A DNA stretch of 64,000 nt from Thiothrix phosphatis (GTDB lineage: Bacteria > Pseudomonadota > Gammaproteobacteria > Thiotrichales > Thiotrichaceae). Location of the stretch: contig NZ_JAYMYJ010000086.1 of assembly GCF_035668035.1 (NCBI RefSeq), positions 13,587 to 77,586 of the forward strand, given 5' to 3'. How positions within the stretch are numbered: position 1 is the first letter of the stretch; each line of letters opens with the position of its first letter. Positions 9,493 through 19,363 of this stretch are shown one piece after another. The translations under genes and the position numbers were made by a program. The notes under the pieces are model-generated. The model was not told where the DNA came from. It made no database searches and saw nothing but the letters and a program-made list of their open reading frames with translations.

Positions 9493-10893
9493 ATGAGCGA
9501 ACACCAACACGACACGGCCAGAGACAAACCCTGGGGCGGACGTTTCAGCGAATCCACTGACGCATTCGTCGAAGAATTCACCGCCTCCATTAACTTCGAC
9601 AAGCGGCTCTACAGACACGACATCCGAGGATCCCGCGCCCATGCCCGCATGTTGGGGAAGGCAGGGATATTAAACACCAATGAAGTTGAACAAATCCTGA
9701 GTGGCTTGGATAAAATTGAACAAGCCATTGACAGCGGGGAGCTGGAATGGAAAGTCGCCCTGGAAGACGTGCATATGAACATAGAAGCGCGCCTGACTGA
9801 CCACATCGGCATTGCTGGCAAAAAATTGCATACAGGCCGTTCCCGCAATGACCAAGTCGCCACTGATGTGCGCTTGTGGCTACGTGAACAGGTCGACGGC
9901 GTCAGCCATGAACTGCGCCGCCTGCAACGGGCGCTGGTGGATTTGGCGGAATGTGAAGCTGACACCATCCTGCCCGGATTCACCCATTTACAAGTTGCCC
10001 AGCCAATCACATTCGGCCACCACATGCTGGCATGGTTTGAAATGCTGCAACGCGATCACGAACGCCTGCAAGATTGCCGCAAACGCATCAACATCATGCC
10101 ATTGGGAGCCGCCGCGCTGGCCGGGACCACCTACCCCATCGACCGGGAGCACACAGCGCAACTGCTGGGTTTTGAACGCCCGGCACGCAACTCGCTGGAC
10201 GCAGTGAGCGACCGCGACTTCGCCATTGAATTCACATCTGCCGCTTCCCTGATCATGATGCACCTGTCACGCTTCGCGGAAGAACTAGTCCTGTGGACTT
10301 CGGCGCAGTTCGACTTCATCCGCCTGCCTGACCGCTTCTGCACCGGCTCATCCATCATGCCACAGAAAAAAAACCCGGATGTGCCGGAACTGGTGCGTGG
10401 CAAAAGCGGACGCGTATTCGGGCACCTGCTTGCCCTGCTGACATTGATGAAAGGCCAGCCGCTGGCCTACAACAAGGACAACCAGGAAGACAAGGAGCCA
10501 CTGTTCGACACTGTCGATACGTTGCTGGGCAGCCTGCGCGCCTTTGCCGACATGATGCCCCACATCCAGCCAAAGGCGGAACGGATGCGGCAAGCCGCCA
10601 TGCAGGGCTTCGCCACCGCCACCGACCTGGCTGATTACCTGGTGCGCAAAGGGATGCCGTTCCGTGACGCCCACGAAGTCGTAGGCAAGGCGGTGGCGCT
10701 TGGGGTAGAAACCGGACGCGACTTGAGCGAAATGCGCCTGGAGGAATTACAGGCATTTGCCGACATCATTCACGCTGACGTATTTGAAGTCTTAACATTG
10801 GAAGGGTCGGTGGCCGCCCGCAACCACTTAGGAGGCACGGCACCAGAACAAGTGAGAAAACAGGTGGAAGCTGCACGGAAACTGCTGGCCTGA
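9493..10893 (+). CDS. argH: Argininosuccinate lyase
   Basis: 466 residues. Catalyses the last step of arginine synthesis, argininosuccinate to arginine and fumarate, in the cytoplasm. The N-terminal KPWGGRFSE, the conserved TGRSRNDQVATDVRLW, and the fumarase/lyase signature GSSIMPQKKNPD at residues 285-296, which holds the catalytic serine, are all present. The gene stands alone, divergent from the AlgZ-like kinase; the 236-base gap upstream is AT-rich and should hold its promoter, but I could not choose one -35/-10 pair. Confidence 0.97.
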   Translation: MSEHQHDTARDKPWGGRFSESTDAFVEEFTASINFDKRLYRHDIRGSRAHARMLGKAGILNTNEVEQILSGLDKIEQAIDSGELEWKVALEDVHMNIEARLTDHIGIAGKKLHTGRSRNDQVATDVRLWLREQVDGVSHELRRLQRALVDLAECEADTILPGFTHLQVAQPITFGHHMLAWFEMLQRDHERLQDCRKRINIMPLGAAALAGTTYPIDREHTAQLLGFERPARNSLDAVSDRDFAIEFTSAASLIMMHLSRFAEELVLWTSAQFDFIRLPDRFCTGSSIMPQKKNPDVPELVRGKSGRVFGHLLALLTLMKGQPLAYNKDNQEDKEPLFDTVDTLLGSLRAFADMMPHIQPKAERMRQAAMQGFATATDLADYLVRKGMPFRDAHEVVGKAVALGVETGRDLSEMRLEELQAFADIIHADVFEVLTLEGSVAARNHLGGTAPEQVRKQVEAARKLLA

Positions 10894-10899
10894 CAAAAA

Positions 10900-10920
10900 G
10901 GGGCGTATCCGCTACGCCCC
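10900..10920. terminator. Bidirectional terminator between argH and lspA
   Basis: Stem GGGGCGTA/TACGCCCC with a 5-base loop. Read on the minus strand it is followed by TTTTTGTC, a good intrinsic terminator for the ileS-lspA transcript. On the plus strand it is followed by a weak T/C stretch and may also end argH. Confidence 0.8.
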
Positions 10921-10926
10921 TCCCTT

Positions 10927-11454
10927 TCATTCCATTTGTTCCGAGGCGAACAGGCTCAGAAACACCAGCAACACCGCCCCCACCGTAATCGCGATGTCAG
11001 CCACATTGAAAATGGCGAAATGCCCGCCATTCAAGATGAAGGGCACGTCAAAATTCACATAAAAATCGATAAAATCTATTACCCGCCCATACAACAGCCG
11101 GTCTATCAGATTGCCGATGGCCCCACCCAGCACCAGCGCCAAGCCAACAGCAGCCCATATCCGGTCTTTTTTCAGCCTACGTAGCCAATTGATGATGAAC
11201 ACGCTGACCACAATGGCCAGGATGGCGAAAAACCAACGCTGCCACCCGCCTTGATCTTTCAGAAAACTAAAAGCTGCCCCAGTGTTGTAGGTCAGCGTCA
11301 TGTTCAAATGCGCCATAATCCCCACCGGCTGACCTGGCTCCAAATTGGCCTCAGCCATCCACTTGGTCAACTGGTCAACCGCAATGACCACAGCAGACAG
11401 CCACAGCCAGCCAATCATGCCGGTTTGTTCCGATAGGGAACGGAAACTACGCAT
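10927..11454 (-). CDS. lspA: Lipoprotein signal peptidase
   Basis: 175 residues from the ATG at 11454, which overlaps the last 8 bases of ileS; the longer in-frame reading runs inside ileS and is rejected. Four membrane helices. The two catalytic aspartates are in GGAIGNLIDRLLYGRVIDF and HFAIFNVADIAI. The enzyme removes the signal peptide of diacylglyceryl-modified prolipoproteins, so it serves the many lipoproteins encoded in this window. It is translationally coupled to ileS, the common gammaproteobacterial arrangement. Confidence 0.95.
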   Translation of the reverse strand: MRSFRSLSEQTGMIGWLWLSAVVIAVDQLTKWMAEANLEPGQPVGIMAHLNMTLTYNTGAAFSFLKDQGGWQRWFFAILAIVVSVFIINWLRRLKKDRIWAAVGLALVLGGAIGNLIDRLLYGRVIDFIDFYVNFDVPFILNGGHFAIFNVADIAITVGAVLLVFLSLFASEQME

Positions 11455-14266
11455 ACTCGCGCACCTCGCCTGCTCCATCAATGTTATCAATACAGCGCCC
11501 GCACAACTCCGGATGTTCAGCATGGCTGCCCACATCCTCGCGGTGGTGCCAACAACGGACACATTTCCCATGTTCTGATCGGGTTACGCGCACGAACACA
11601 TGCTCCATGACTTCCACAGCATCCGGCGACAAGGCAGCCAGATCATGCAGACGCGCTGCGGAGGTAATCAACACAAAACGCAACTCATCCCCCAGCTTCA
11701 CCAAAGGATCAAACCCCGGCTCATATGCACCCTGGCGATAATAAATGTCGACTTCAGCATCCAGCCCCGCACCAATCCTGCCTGCAACCCGCGCCTCCTC
11801 CAGTTGTTTGCTGACCAGCTCACGCAGGTTGAAAACGGAGTCCCACTCGCCTGCCGACAACTTGTCGGTTTCATCCAGCCGGAACAGGCCGTCATACCAC
11901 ATGGTGAACAGCACGGAATCCACCGCCTTTTCCCCTGGCATATGCCGCCAGATTTCTTCAGCAGTAAAACTCAGCACCGGATACAGCCAACGCACCATCG
12001 CCTGCAGAATATGCCACGCCGCCGTTTGGGCCGAGCGCCGCCCAAGACTGTTGGCCTGCATCGTATATTGGCGATCCTTGGTGATGTCGAGGAACAGGCT
12101 GCCCATCGCCACTGTACAGAAGTTCAGGACTTCCTGCGCAATCAGATGGAACTGGAAGCGGTCATAAGCCGCCAGCACCCGTGCTTGCGTTTGCGCCGCC
12201 TGATCCACTGCCCAACGATCCAACGCCAGCATGTCCGCCGCCGGAACTGCATCCTGCGCCGGATCAAAATCATTCAAATTGGCGAGCAGGAAACGCGCCG
12301 TATTGCGGATGCGGCGGTAGGCGTCCGCTGTCCGTTTCAGGATCTCATCGGAAACCGACATTTCACGGCTATAATCCGTCGCCGCCACCCATAGGCGCAG
12401 GATGTCCGCCCCCAGCTTGCCAATGACCTCCTGGGGCGCCACATTGTTGCCCTTGGATTTGGACATTTTCTCGCCCTTGGCGTCCACCGTGAAACCGTGG
12501 GTCAAGACAGTGCGGTACGGTGCCTCGCCACGCGTGCCGATGGCGGACAGCAATGAAGACTGGAACCAGCCGCGATGCTGGTCGGAGCCTTCCAGATAGA
12601 CATCCGCCGGAAATTGCAGGCCTTCACGGCGTTCCAGCACCGCAGCGTGCGTCACGCCGGAATCAAACCAAACATCCAGCGTGTCGCCCACCTTATCGTA
12701 ATTGGGGGCATCCGCGCCCAGCAGTTCCTCTGGCTGCAAACGGAACCAAGCATCAATGCCTTCACGCTCAATGCGTTGCGCCACCGCTTCAACCAAGGCA
12801 TCGGTTTGCGGATGCAATTCGCCGGTTTCCTTATGCACAAACAGCGCAATCGGCACACCCCAGTTACGCTGACGGGAAATGCACCAATCTGGCCGGTTCT
12901 GCACCATACCCTCAATACGGGCCTTGCCCCAGTCAGGCACCCATTTCACCCCCTGGATAGCCTCCAACGCCTTGGTGCGCAAGCCATTCTGGTCGAGGCT
13001 GATGAACCATTGCGGCGTGGCGCGGAAAATCAGCGGGGTCTTGTGCCGCCAGCAATGCGGGTAACTGTGGCGCAGCTTGTCCGCCTTCAACAGCTTGCCA
13101 TGTTCAGTCAGCACTTCCAGCACATGCGGCTTGGCTTTGTGCACGGATTCGCCCGCAAACAACTCCGTATTTGGCAGAAAACGGCCATCGCCGCCGACCG
13201 GGTTATCAACCGGCAAACCGTATTTCTGCCCCACCACAAAATCTTCCTGGCCATGGCCCGGTGCGGTATGGACGGCCCCTGTGCCCGCATCAGTGGTGAC
13301 GTGATCACCCAGAATGACTGGCACTGTGCGGGCGTAAAACGGATGCTGCAACTGCAAGCCTTCCAGCACATCACCCATACAGCGGGCGATGACCTTGTAA
13401 TCACTGATTTCAGCGCGCTGCATGACAGACCCGTACAAGGCCTCCGCCAGCACAAAGCGCTCGGTTGGCGTTTGCACGACGACATACTCCAGCTCAGGAT
13501 TCAGCGCGACCGCCTGATTGGCTGGCAGCGTCCATGGCGTGGTCGTCCAGATGACTACGGACAGCTCACCGTTCCCGGCGGCGTCTGGCACCCGCTTGAG
13601 GAATTCAGCCTCATCCGCCACAGTAAAGCGCACATCAATGGAAAATGAGGTCTTGTCGGCGTACTCCACTTCCGCCTCCGCCAGCGCCGAACCGCAATCC
13701 GTGCACCAATGCACCGGCTTGGCCCCCTTGTGCAGATGCCCGTTGGCGGCGATACGGCCCAATGTGCGCACAATGTCAGCTTCGGTTTGGAAATCCATCG
13801 TCAGGTACGGCTTCTCCCAATCGCCCAACACCCCCAGGCGTTTAAAATCTTGACGTTGCAGCGCAATTTGCTCGTTGGCATATTCGCGGCAGGCAGCACG
13901 GAAAGCAAATGCATCCACCTTGTCGCCCGCCTTGCCCAACTTTTCCTCCACCTTGAGTTCGATCGGCAAGCCATGGCAATCCCACCCCGGCACATACGGC
14001 GCATCAAAACCTCCCAGGGTTTTGCTCTTGACGATAATATCCTTGAGAATTTTGTTGACAGCATGACCGATATGGATGGAACCGTTGGCATAAGGAGGGC
14101 CATCATGCAGGACAAATTTGGGACGCCCAGCAGCATATTGCCGCAATTGCTGGTAAAGTTGGCGCTTTTCCCACTCCGCCAGCATTTCTGGTTCACGCTT
14201 GGCCAAATCCCCCCGCATGGGGAATAACGTGTTGGGTAAATTGAGGGTGTGCTTGTAATCCGTCAT
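11447..14266 (-). CDS. ileS: Isoleucyl-tRNA synthetase
   Basis: 939 residues from the ATG at 14266, preferred over the TTG six bases upstream because AGGA is correctly spaced from the ATG. Class I synthetase: HIGH motif near residue 65 in PPYANGSIHIGHAV, editing (CP1) domain including TTPWTLPANQAVALNPE, and KMSKS in GEKMSKSKGNNV. The C-terminal zinc site is CVRCWHHRED plus CGRCI. It charges tRNA-Ile and edits Val. It is followed by lspA; ribF, which often precedes it, is not upstream here. Confidence 0.97.
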   Translation of the reverse strand: MTDYKHTLNLPNTLFPMRGDLAKREPEMLAEWEKRQLYQQLRQYAAGRPKFVLHDGPPYANGSIHIGHAVNKILKDIIVKSKTLGGFDAPYVPGWDCHGLPIELKVEEKLGKAGDKVDAFAFRAACREYANEQIALQRQDFKRLGVLGDWEKPYLTMDFQTEADIVRTLGRIAANGHLHKGAKPVHWCTDCGSALAEAEVEYADKTSFSIDVRFTVADEAEFLKRVPDAAGNGELSVVIWTTTPWTLPANQAVALNPELEYVVVQTPTERFVLAEALYGSVMQRAEISDYKVIARCMGDVLEGLQLQHPFYARTVPVILGDHVTTDAGTGAVHTAPGHGQEDFVVGQKYGLPVDNPVGGDGRFLPNTELFAGESVHKAKPHVLEVLTEHGKLLKADKLRHSYPHCWRHKTPLIFRATPQWFISLDQNGLRTKALEAIQGVKWVPDWGKARIEGMVQNRPDWCISRQRNWGVPIALFVHKETGELHPQTDALVEAVAQRIEREGIDAWFRLQPEELLGADAPNYDKVGDTLDVWFDSGVTHAAVLERREGLQFPADVYLEGSDQHRGWFQSSLLSAIGTRGEAPYRTVLTHGFTVDAKGEKMSKSKGNNVAPQEVIGKLGADILRLWVAATDYSREMSVSDEILKRTADAYRRIRNTARFLLANLNDFDPAQDAVPAADMLALDRWAVDQAAQTQARVLAAYDRFQFHLIAQEVLNFCTVAMGSLFLDITKDRQYTMQANSLGRRSAQTAAWHILQAMVRWLYPVLSFTAEEIWRHMPGEKAVDSVLFTMWYDGLFRLDETDKLSAGEWDSVFNLRELVSKQLEEARVAGRIGAGLDAEVDIYYRQGAYEPGFDPLVKLGDELRFVLITSAARLHDLAALSPDAVEVMEHVFVRVTRSEHGKCVRCWHHREDVGSHAEHPELCGRCIDNIDGAGEVREYA

Positions 14267-14465
14267 GGTCAATCCTGTTTCTCTGTTGCAACCCGCAGGC
14301 CGCGCTTTGGTTGGCGAAGAATAGCAAGTTTTCCCCTAAAAACCGATAGATTACCGTCAGATTAAAGTGTTTTCACTCCACTGGCGGATACGTTATAGTC
14401 ATCAAGTTATTTTGTTCCCTCATGTTCAAGGGCTGTGATTATTTTATCAATGGGACTCTATTCAA

Positions 14466-16415
14466 ATGCGTAAAACAACCATTATTACCATCGCCGCGCT
14501 GTGTTTGGGTTTAGCCAGCGCGCCCACCGTGATGGCGGAAATCGGCATCGATTCACCCGTCACCATCATGCCTCAACCGGCCACGCCTGCTGACAAACCA
14601 GCCAGTGGTGAGCAAGCGCACAAACCAATAACCGGCCAACAACCTACAGACGAAGAATTGGAGCAATTGGAGTCGGAAACGCCCGCCAATGCCGTAGCGG
14701 ACACCGCTGACAGCAATGACCCCCGCGAAAAGATCAAGGATGCCGTCGTCAAGGTTTATGTTGTCCAACACACTTACGAAACCCTTTCCCCATGGAATTC
14801 CGATTCCCAAAAAGGTTCCGGCTCTGGCCTGATCATTAATGGCAACCTGATCCTGACCAACGCCCATGTCGCCGCTGATGCCACCTTCCTGGAAGTGCAG
14901 CGGCATGGGGAAACCAAGCGCTATGAAGCGGAAGTTGTCTACATTTCCCATGAATCCGACTTGGCGCTATTGCGCACCAAGGATCCCAGCGCTTACAAGG
15001 ACATCAAGCCACTGGAGCTGGGCGACCTGCCGAAAATGCAACAACAAGTGGAAGTTTACGGGTTTCCAATCGGCGGCAACACGTTAAGCGTCACCCGCGG
15101 CGTGGTTTCCCGCATTGAAAAACAGGATTACGTCCATACTGGAGAAAACCTGATCGCCGCGCAAGTTGACGCCGCCATCAACTTCGGCAACAGTGGGGGG
15201 CCTGTCATTTCTGATGGCAAAGTTGTCGGCGTCGCCATGCAATCCAGCTTCCTGACCGAAAATATCGGTTACATGATCCCGACCCCAATCATCCACCACT
15301 TCCTGGATGACATAAAAGACGGCAAGATTGACGGCTACGGCTTCCACGGCTTCATGACCCAATCCATGGAAAACCCGGCCATGCGCCACAAATACAACTT
15401 GCGGGAAGACCAGACCGGCATGCTGGTGCATAAGGTTTACAAACACTCGCCATCCGACGGCAAAATACAGGTTGGCGACATCGTGACCGCAATTGATGAC
15501 CATAAAATCGAAAATAATGGCACCGTTGAGTTCCGCACGGGCGAATACATCGATTACACCCATTACATCGACATGCACCAAATCGGCGAAAACCTCAAAG
15601 TCAAAATCATCCGTGACGGCAAAGAGCAGGAAGTTGTCCTGAACCTGGAAAAACCCGGCAAGGAATACCTGCTGGTCAAGCCCAAGCAATATGACAAACA
15701 GCCAACCTACTTCATCTACGGTGGTTTTGTCTTCATGCCGTTGAATCAGGACGTCATCGACGCCATGGACAGCCTGCCTGCCCGTATCGGCTCCCTGACC
15801 TACGAATCACCAGATGAGAAACGCAGTGAAGCCGTCATCATGACCAAAGTGCTGCCCGCCGACATCAACAAGGACTATCATCATGACGATGACCTGTTGA
15901 TCGAAAAAATCAACGGGGAAGGTTTTCATGACTTCAAGGAATTCTTCAATAAGATGATGGCCGCCACCAGCGATTTCATCACGCTGGAAACAGCGGATGA
16001 CTACCAGATCGTCATCGACCGCAAGGAAGCATTGGCCAGCCAGCCTTCCATTCTGGCGCGCTATGGCATCACCAGCGACCGCTCCAAAGATCTACAGACC
16101 GCCCCAGCCAATGTCGCACAGGAAGCCAAACCGGCCATAGCACCAGCTGCGCCCGAAACACCACCTGCCATGACCCAGCAACAACCTGCTGCGCCAGCTG
16201 CACCTGAAACGCCTGCCGCAGTCCAGCAGCAACCTGCTGCGCCAGCTGCCCCCGAAACACCTGCCGTGACTCAACAGCAACAACCGGTTGCGCCAACTGC
16301 ACCTGAAACGCCTGCCGTGACCCAACAACAGCCGGTTGCACCAGAAGCGCCCGCAGCTACCCAACAACTGCCTTCCGCAGAACCCAGCGGTGCAAACGGA
16401 GGCGCACATCCCTAA
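14466..16415 (+). CDS. Exported Deg/HtrA-type serine protease with PDZ and Pro/Gln-rich tail
   Basis: 649 residues with a signal peptide (cut near VMA-EIG). A trypsin-like domain spans about 90-290, with the catalytic triad visible as H134 (LTNAHVAA), D165 (HESDLALL) and S243 (GNSGGPVIS). PDZ-like sequence follows (about 305-400, KVYKHSPSDGKIQVGDIVTAID) and a further C-terminal globular part. The last 100 residues are imperfect repeats rich in Ala, Pro, Glu and Gln. The organisation recalls Deg proteases with an extra domain more than DegP itself. The stop overlaps the mutL start (TAATG), so it heads the mutL operon in the place amiB often takes. Confidence 0.85.
   Translation: MRKTTIITIAALCLGLASAPTVMAEIGIDSPVTIMPQPATPADKPASGEQAHKPITGQQPTDEELEQLESETPANAVADTADSNDPREKIKDAVVKVYVVQHTYETLSPWNSDSQKGSGSGLIINGNLILTNAHVAADATFLEVQRHGETKRYEAEVVYISHESDLALLRTKDPSAYKDIKPLELGDLPKMQQQVEVYGFPIGGNTLSVTRGVVSRIEKQDYVHTGENLIAAQVDAAINFGNSGGPVISDGKVVGVAMQSSFLTENIGYMIPTPIIHHFLDDIKDGKIDGYGFHGFMTQSMENPAMRHKYNLREDQTGMLVHKVYKHSPSDGKIQVGDIVTAIDDHKIENNGTVEFRTGEYIDYTHYIDMHQIGENLKVKIIRDGKEQEVVLNLEKPGKEYLLVKPKQYDKQPTYFIYGGFVFMPLNQDVIDAMDSLPARIGSLTYESPDEKRSEAVIMTKVLPADINKDYHHDDDLLIEKINGEGFHDFKEFFNKMMAATSDFITLETADDYQIVIDRKEALASQPSILARYGITSDRSKDLQTAPANVAQEAKPAIAPAAPETPPAMTQQQPAAPAAPETPAAVQQQPAAPAAPETPAVTQQQQPVAPTAPETPAVTQQQPVAPEAPAATQQLPSAEPSGANGGAHP
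16138..16377 (+). repeat. Imperfect tandem repeat coding APETPA-QQQP units
   Basis: About five units of 15-16 codons near the end of the Deg-type protease gene, each coding a variant of AAPETPAVTQQQP. The units differ by substitutions and single-codon changes, so this is an old or diverging repeat. It codes an unstructured linker or cell-wall spanning tail. Expansion or contraction by whole units would keep the frame open. Confidence 0.75.
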
Positions 16416-18274
16416 TGCCGATCCGCCAGCTTCCTTCCCACCTGATCAACCAAATCGCCGCTGGCGAGGTGGTTGAACGCCCCGCATCGGTGGTCAAGGA
16501 ACTGCTGGAAAACGCCCTCGATGCCGGGGCCACCCGCATCGAGGTTGACATTGAACAAGGCGGCGGCAAACGCATCCGCCTCCGTGACAATGGCGGCGGC
16601 ATCCCCCGCGAGGAGCTGGCCTTGGCCCTCAGCCGCCATGCCACCAGCAAAATCGCCAGCCTCGACGATCTGGAGCAAGTGCGCACCTTGGGTTTCCGGG
16701 GTGAAGCCCTGCCCAGCATTGCGTCGGTTTCCCGCCTGCTGCTCAGTTCCCGCCACAGCGAAGCGGAGCAAGGCTGGCAACTGTATGGCGACGGGCAGGA
16801 AATATTCAACGAACCCGAGCCAGTCGCGCACGCTGTCGGAGCCACAATTGATGTCGCTGACCTGTTTTTCAACACACCGGCGCGGCGCAAATTCCTGAAA
16901 ACGGAAAAAACCGAATTCGGCCACATCGAAGATGTAGTGCGCAGGATCGCCCTCAGCCGTTTCGACGTTGGCATTGAACTGAACCACAACCAGAAAAACA
17001 CCCTACGCCTGCGCCCGGCGGATGACCGCAGCGGGGCGGAGCGGCGAATTGCAGAAATCTGCGGCAGCGCCTTTACCGAGCAGAGCCTGTACTTGGATTA
17101 TGAGGCAGCCGGAATGCGTTTGTGGGGCTGGGTAGGGCTGCCGACATTTTCACGTTCCCAGCCTGATTTGCAGTATTTCTACGTCAATGGACGCAACGTT
17201 CGTGACAAACTGATCACACACGCTGTCAAGCAAGCTTATCAGGATGTCATGTATCACGGGCGGCACCCCGCCTTTGTCCTGTTCCTGGAGCTGAATCCGC
17301 AGTTGGTGGATGTGAATGCGCATCCGACCAAGCAGGAAGTCCGTTTCCGGGAAGGGCGGATGGCGCATGATTTCTTGTTCCGAACCCTGCACCAAGCCCT
17401 GGCGGACATCAGGCCGGGGGATGACAGCAGCGCGCCCACCGCCTTGCCGACCCAAGCCCAGGAAACGGCCACAGATGCCAGGCAGGAAGCAAACTTCCCG
17501 CCAGCCCCCGCCATCACCAGGACGCCCGAAGCACACCGCACAACCTACCAGCCACAGCATCAGCCGCGCCTGCCAATGCCGGTGCGTGAACAACTGGGCG
17601 TTTACCAACAGCTATACCAACCCGTTGAAATTACTCCGGCCTCACCTATCGAAACAATGGAGGATGCCAATGGGGAGGACTCTTCCGGACTGCCTCCTCT
17701 CGGCCACGCCATTGCGCAATTGCATGGCGTCTACATCCTTGCCCAGAATGCAGCCGGGCTGGTGGTGGTGGACATGCACGCCGCCCACGAACGCATAACT
17801 TACGAACACCTCAAGCACAGCATGTTGGAAGACGCCATCCGGTCACAGCCGTTGTTGGTGCCGATCGGCTTCAATGTCAGCCGGAAGGAGGCGGATTACG
17901 CCGAACAACATGTGGATGCTTTTCGCTCCTTAGGCTTCGACATCGGCCGTATGGGGATGGAAAAACTGGCGATCCGCGCTGTCCCCAGCTTGCTGAAAGA
18001 TTCCAATACGGAAGCGCTGGTGCGCGATGTGCTGGCCGACCTCATTGCCCACGGCGACAGCCAACGCATCCAAGACGCCATGAACGAAATCCTCGCCACC
18101 ATGGCCTGCCATGGGTCGGTGCGCGCCAACCGCAAACTTAGCATTCCGGAAATGAATGCACTGCTGCGTGACATGGAGCGCACCGAACGCAGCGGCCAAT
18201 GCAATCATGGCCGCCCCACGTGGACGCAGATGTCTCTTGACCAGATTGACAAGCTGTTCCTGCGGGGTCGTTGA
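16415..18274 (+). CDS. mutL: DNA mismatch repair protein MutL
   Basis: 619 residues. GHKL ATPase N-terminus: Glu and Asn of the N box in VVKELLENALDAGAT, DNGGGI, and the signature GFRGEALPSIASV. The N-terminal domain is followed by a long variable linker (about 330-430) rich in Pro/Gln/Thr, then the C-terminal dimerisation domain with VVVDMHAAHERI. It couples mismatch recognition by MutS to strand incision. No DQHA(X)2E(X)4E endonuclease motif is seen. It overlaps both neighbours by one base. Confidence 0.95.
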   Translation: MPIRQLPSHLINQIAAGEVVERPASVVKELLENALDAGATRIEVDIEQGGGKRIRLRDNGGGIPREELALALSRHATSKIASLDDLEQVRTLGFRGEALPSIASVSRLLLSSRHSEAEQGWQLYGDGQEIFNEPEPVAHAVGATIDVADLFFNTPARRKFLKTEKTEFGHIEDVVRRIALSRFDVGIELNHNQKNTLRLRPADDRSGAERRIAEICGSAFTEQSLYLDYEAAGMRLWGWVGLPTFSRSQPDLQYFYVNGRNVRDKLITHAVKQAYQDVMYHGRHPAFVLFLELNPQLVDVNAHPTKQEVRFREGRMAHDFLFRTLHQALADIRPGDDSSAPTALPTQAQETATDARQEANFPPAPAITRTPEAHRTTYQPQHQPRLPMPVREQLGVYQQLYQPVEITPASPIETMEDANGEDSSGLPPLGHAIAQLHGVYILAQNAAGLVVVDMHAAHERITYEHLKHSMLEDAIRSQPLLVPIGFNVSRKEADYAEQHVDAFRSLGFDIGRMGMEKLAIRAVPSLLKDSNTEALVRDVLADLIAHGDSQRIQDAMNEILATMACHGSVRANRKLSIPEMNALLRDMERTERSGQCNHGRPTWTQMSLDQIDKLFLRGR

Positions 18275-19200
18275 TGGACAAAGCCATTTTCATCATGGGG
18301 CCGACAGGAACCGGCAAAACCGATCTTGCTGTTGAATTAAGCAAACGTTTCCCCATCGAAATTATCAGCGTCGACTCCGCCTTGGTTTACAAAGGCATGG
18401 ACATTGGCAGCGCCAAACCGGATGCCGCCACCCTCGCACAAGCACCACACCGATTGATTGATTTCCTTGACCCCTCGCAGCCTTACTCGGCAGCGGATTT
18501 CCGCGAAGATGCCTTGCGTGAAATGGCCGACATCACCGCCCATGGACGCATCCCCCTATTGGTGGGCGGCACCATGCTGTATTTCCGCGCCCTTGAATAC
18601 GGCCTCTCACAATTGCCGCCAGCAAACCCCGCCATCCGTATGCGCTTGGAAGCGGAAGCCACCGAACAAGGGTGGCAGGCATTGCACGACCGCTTGTCCC
18701 AGATTGACCCGGAAGCGGCGCAACGCATTCATCCCAACGACCCACAGCGCCTGCAACGCGCACTGGAAGTATACGAAATCACCGGCTCCACACTGACCAA
18801 ACTGCAACAAGCTGCACGGCATGACAATTGCCCATATAAATTACTGAAGATTGCATTAATACCTGAAAATCGCGCTTGGTTACACTGTCGTCTCGCGCAA
18901 CGTTTTGACCAAATGCTGGAGCAGGGAATTGTCGAAGAAGTGCGCAAACTCTTGGCCCGAGGCGATCTCAGCCCCCGCCTGCCCGCCATCCGAGCAGTCG
19001 GCTACCGGCAAATATGGGGCTATTTAATTAACGAAATGGACTACAATCAGATGCGCGATCGTGCTATTGTCGCAACACGGCAGCTTGCCAAGCGTCAAAT
19101 GACGTGGTTACGTTCTGAAAAGGACATTGTCGCTTACGACCCTCAGGAACCTAGCCTTTCATCGGTCATCAACAACGTTTCAACGTTTATTGGCGGATGA
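18274..19200 (+). CDS. miaA: tRNA dimethylallyltransferase
   Basis: 308 residues from the ATG at 18274, which overlaps the mutL stop (TGATG); a TTG three bases earlier is not needed. The P-loop is GPTGTGKT, followed by DSALVYKGMDIGSAKP and, further on, AIRAVGYRQIWGY. The enzyme adds the isopentenyl group to A37 of tRNAs reading UNN codons. It is part of the mutL-miaA-hfq-hflX cluster. Confidence 0.96.
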   Translation: MDKAIFIMGPTGTGKTDLAVELSKRFPIEIISVDSALVYKGMDIGSAKPDAATLAQAPHRLIDFLDPSQPYSAADFREDALREMADITAHGRIPLLVGGTMLYFRALEYGLSQLPPANPAIRMRLEAEATEQGWQALHDRLSQIDPEAAQRIHPNDPQRLQRALEVYEITGSTLTKLQQAARHDNCPYKLLKIALIPENRAWLHCRLAQRFDQMLEQGIVEEVRKLLARGDLSPRLPAIRAVGYRQIWGYLINEMDYNQMRDRAIVATRQLAKRQMTWLRSEKDIVAYDPQEPSLSSVINNVSTFIGG

Positions 19201-19363
19201 GCGGATACGTCCGACAAACTGGCATTCATGCAGAATGATGGAACTGATAAGCTTTTAGACGTCGAAGGATAAAAGCGACTGGCTCACCAACAACCCCTAG
19301 TGCTTTAAGACGTGGTGAGACCATAACAATCACAAACCCGAGAATATTTTTTAGGAGAAGCTC

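Noticed and set aside
12575..13648. 357-codon plus-strand frame inside ileS
   Set aside because: Shadow of the isoleucyl-tRNA synthetase gene, with no domain or start signal.
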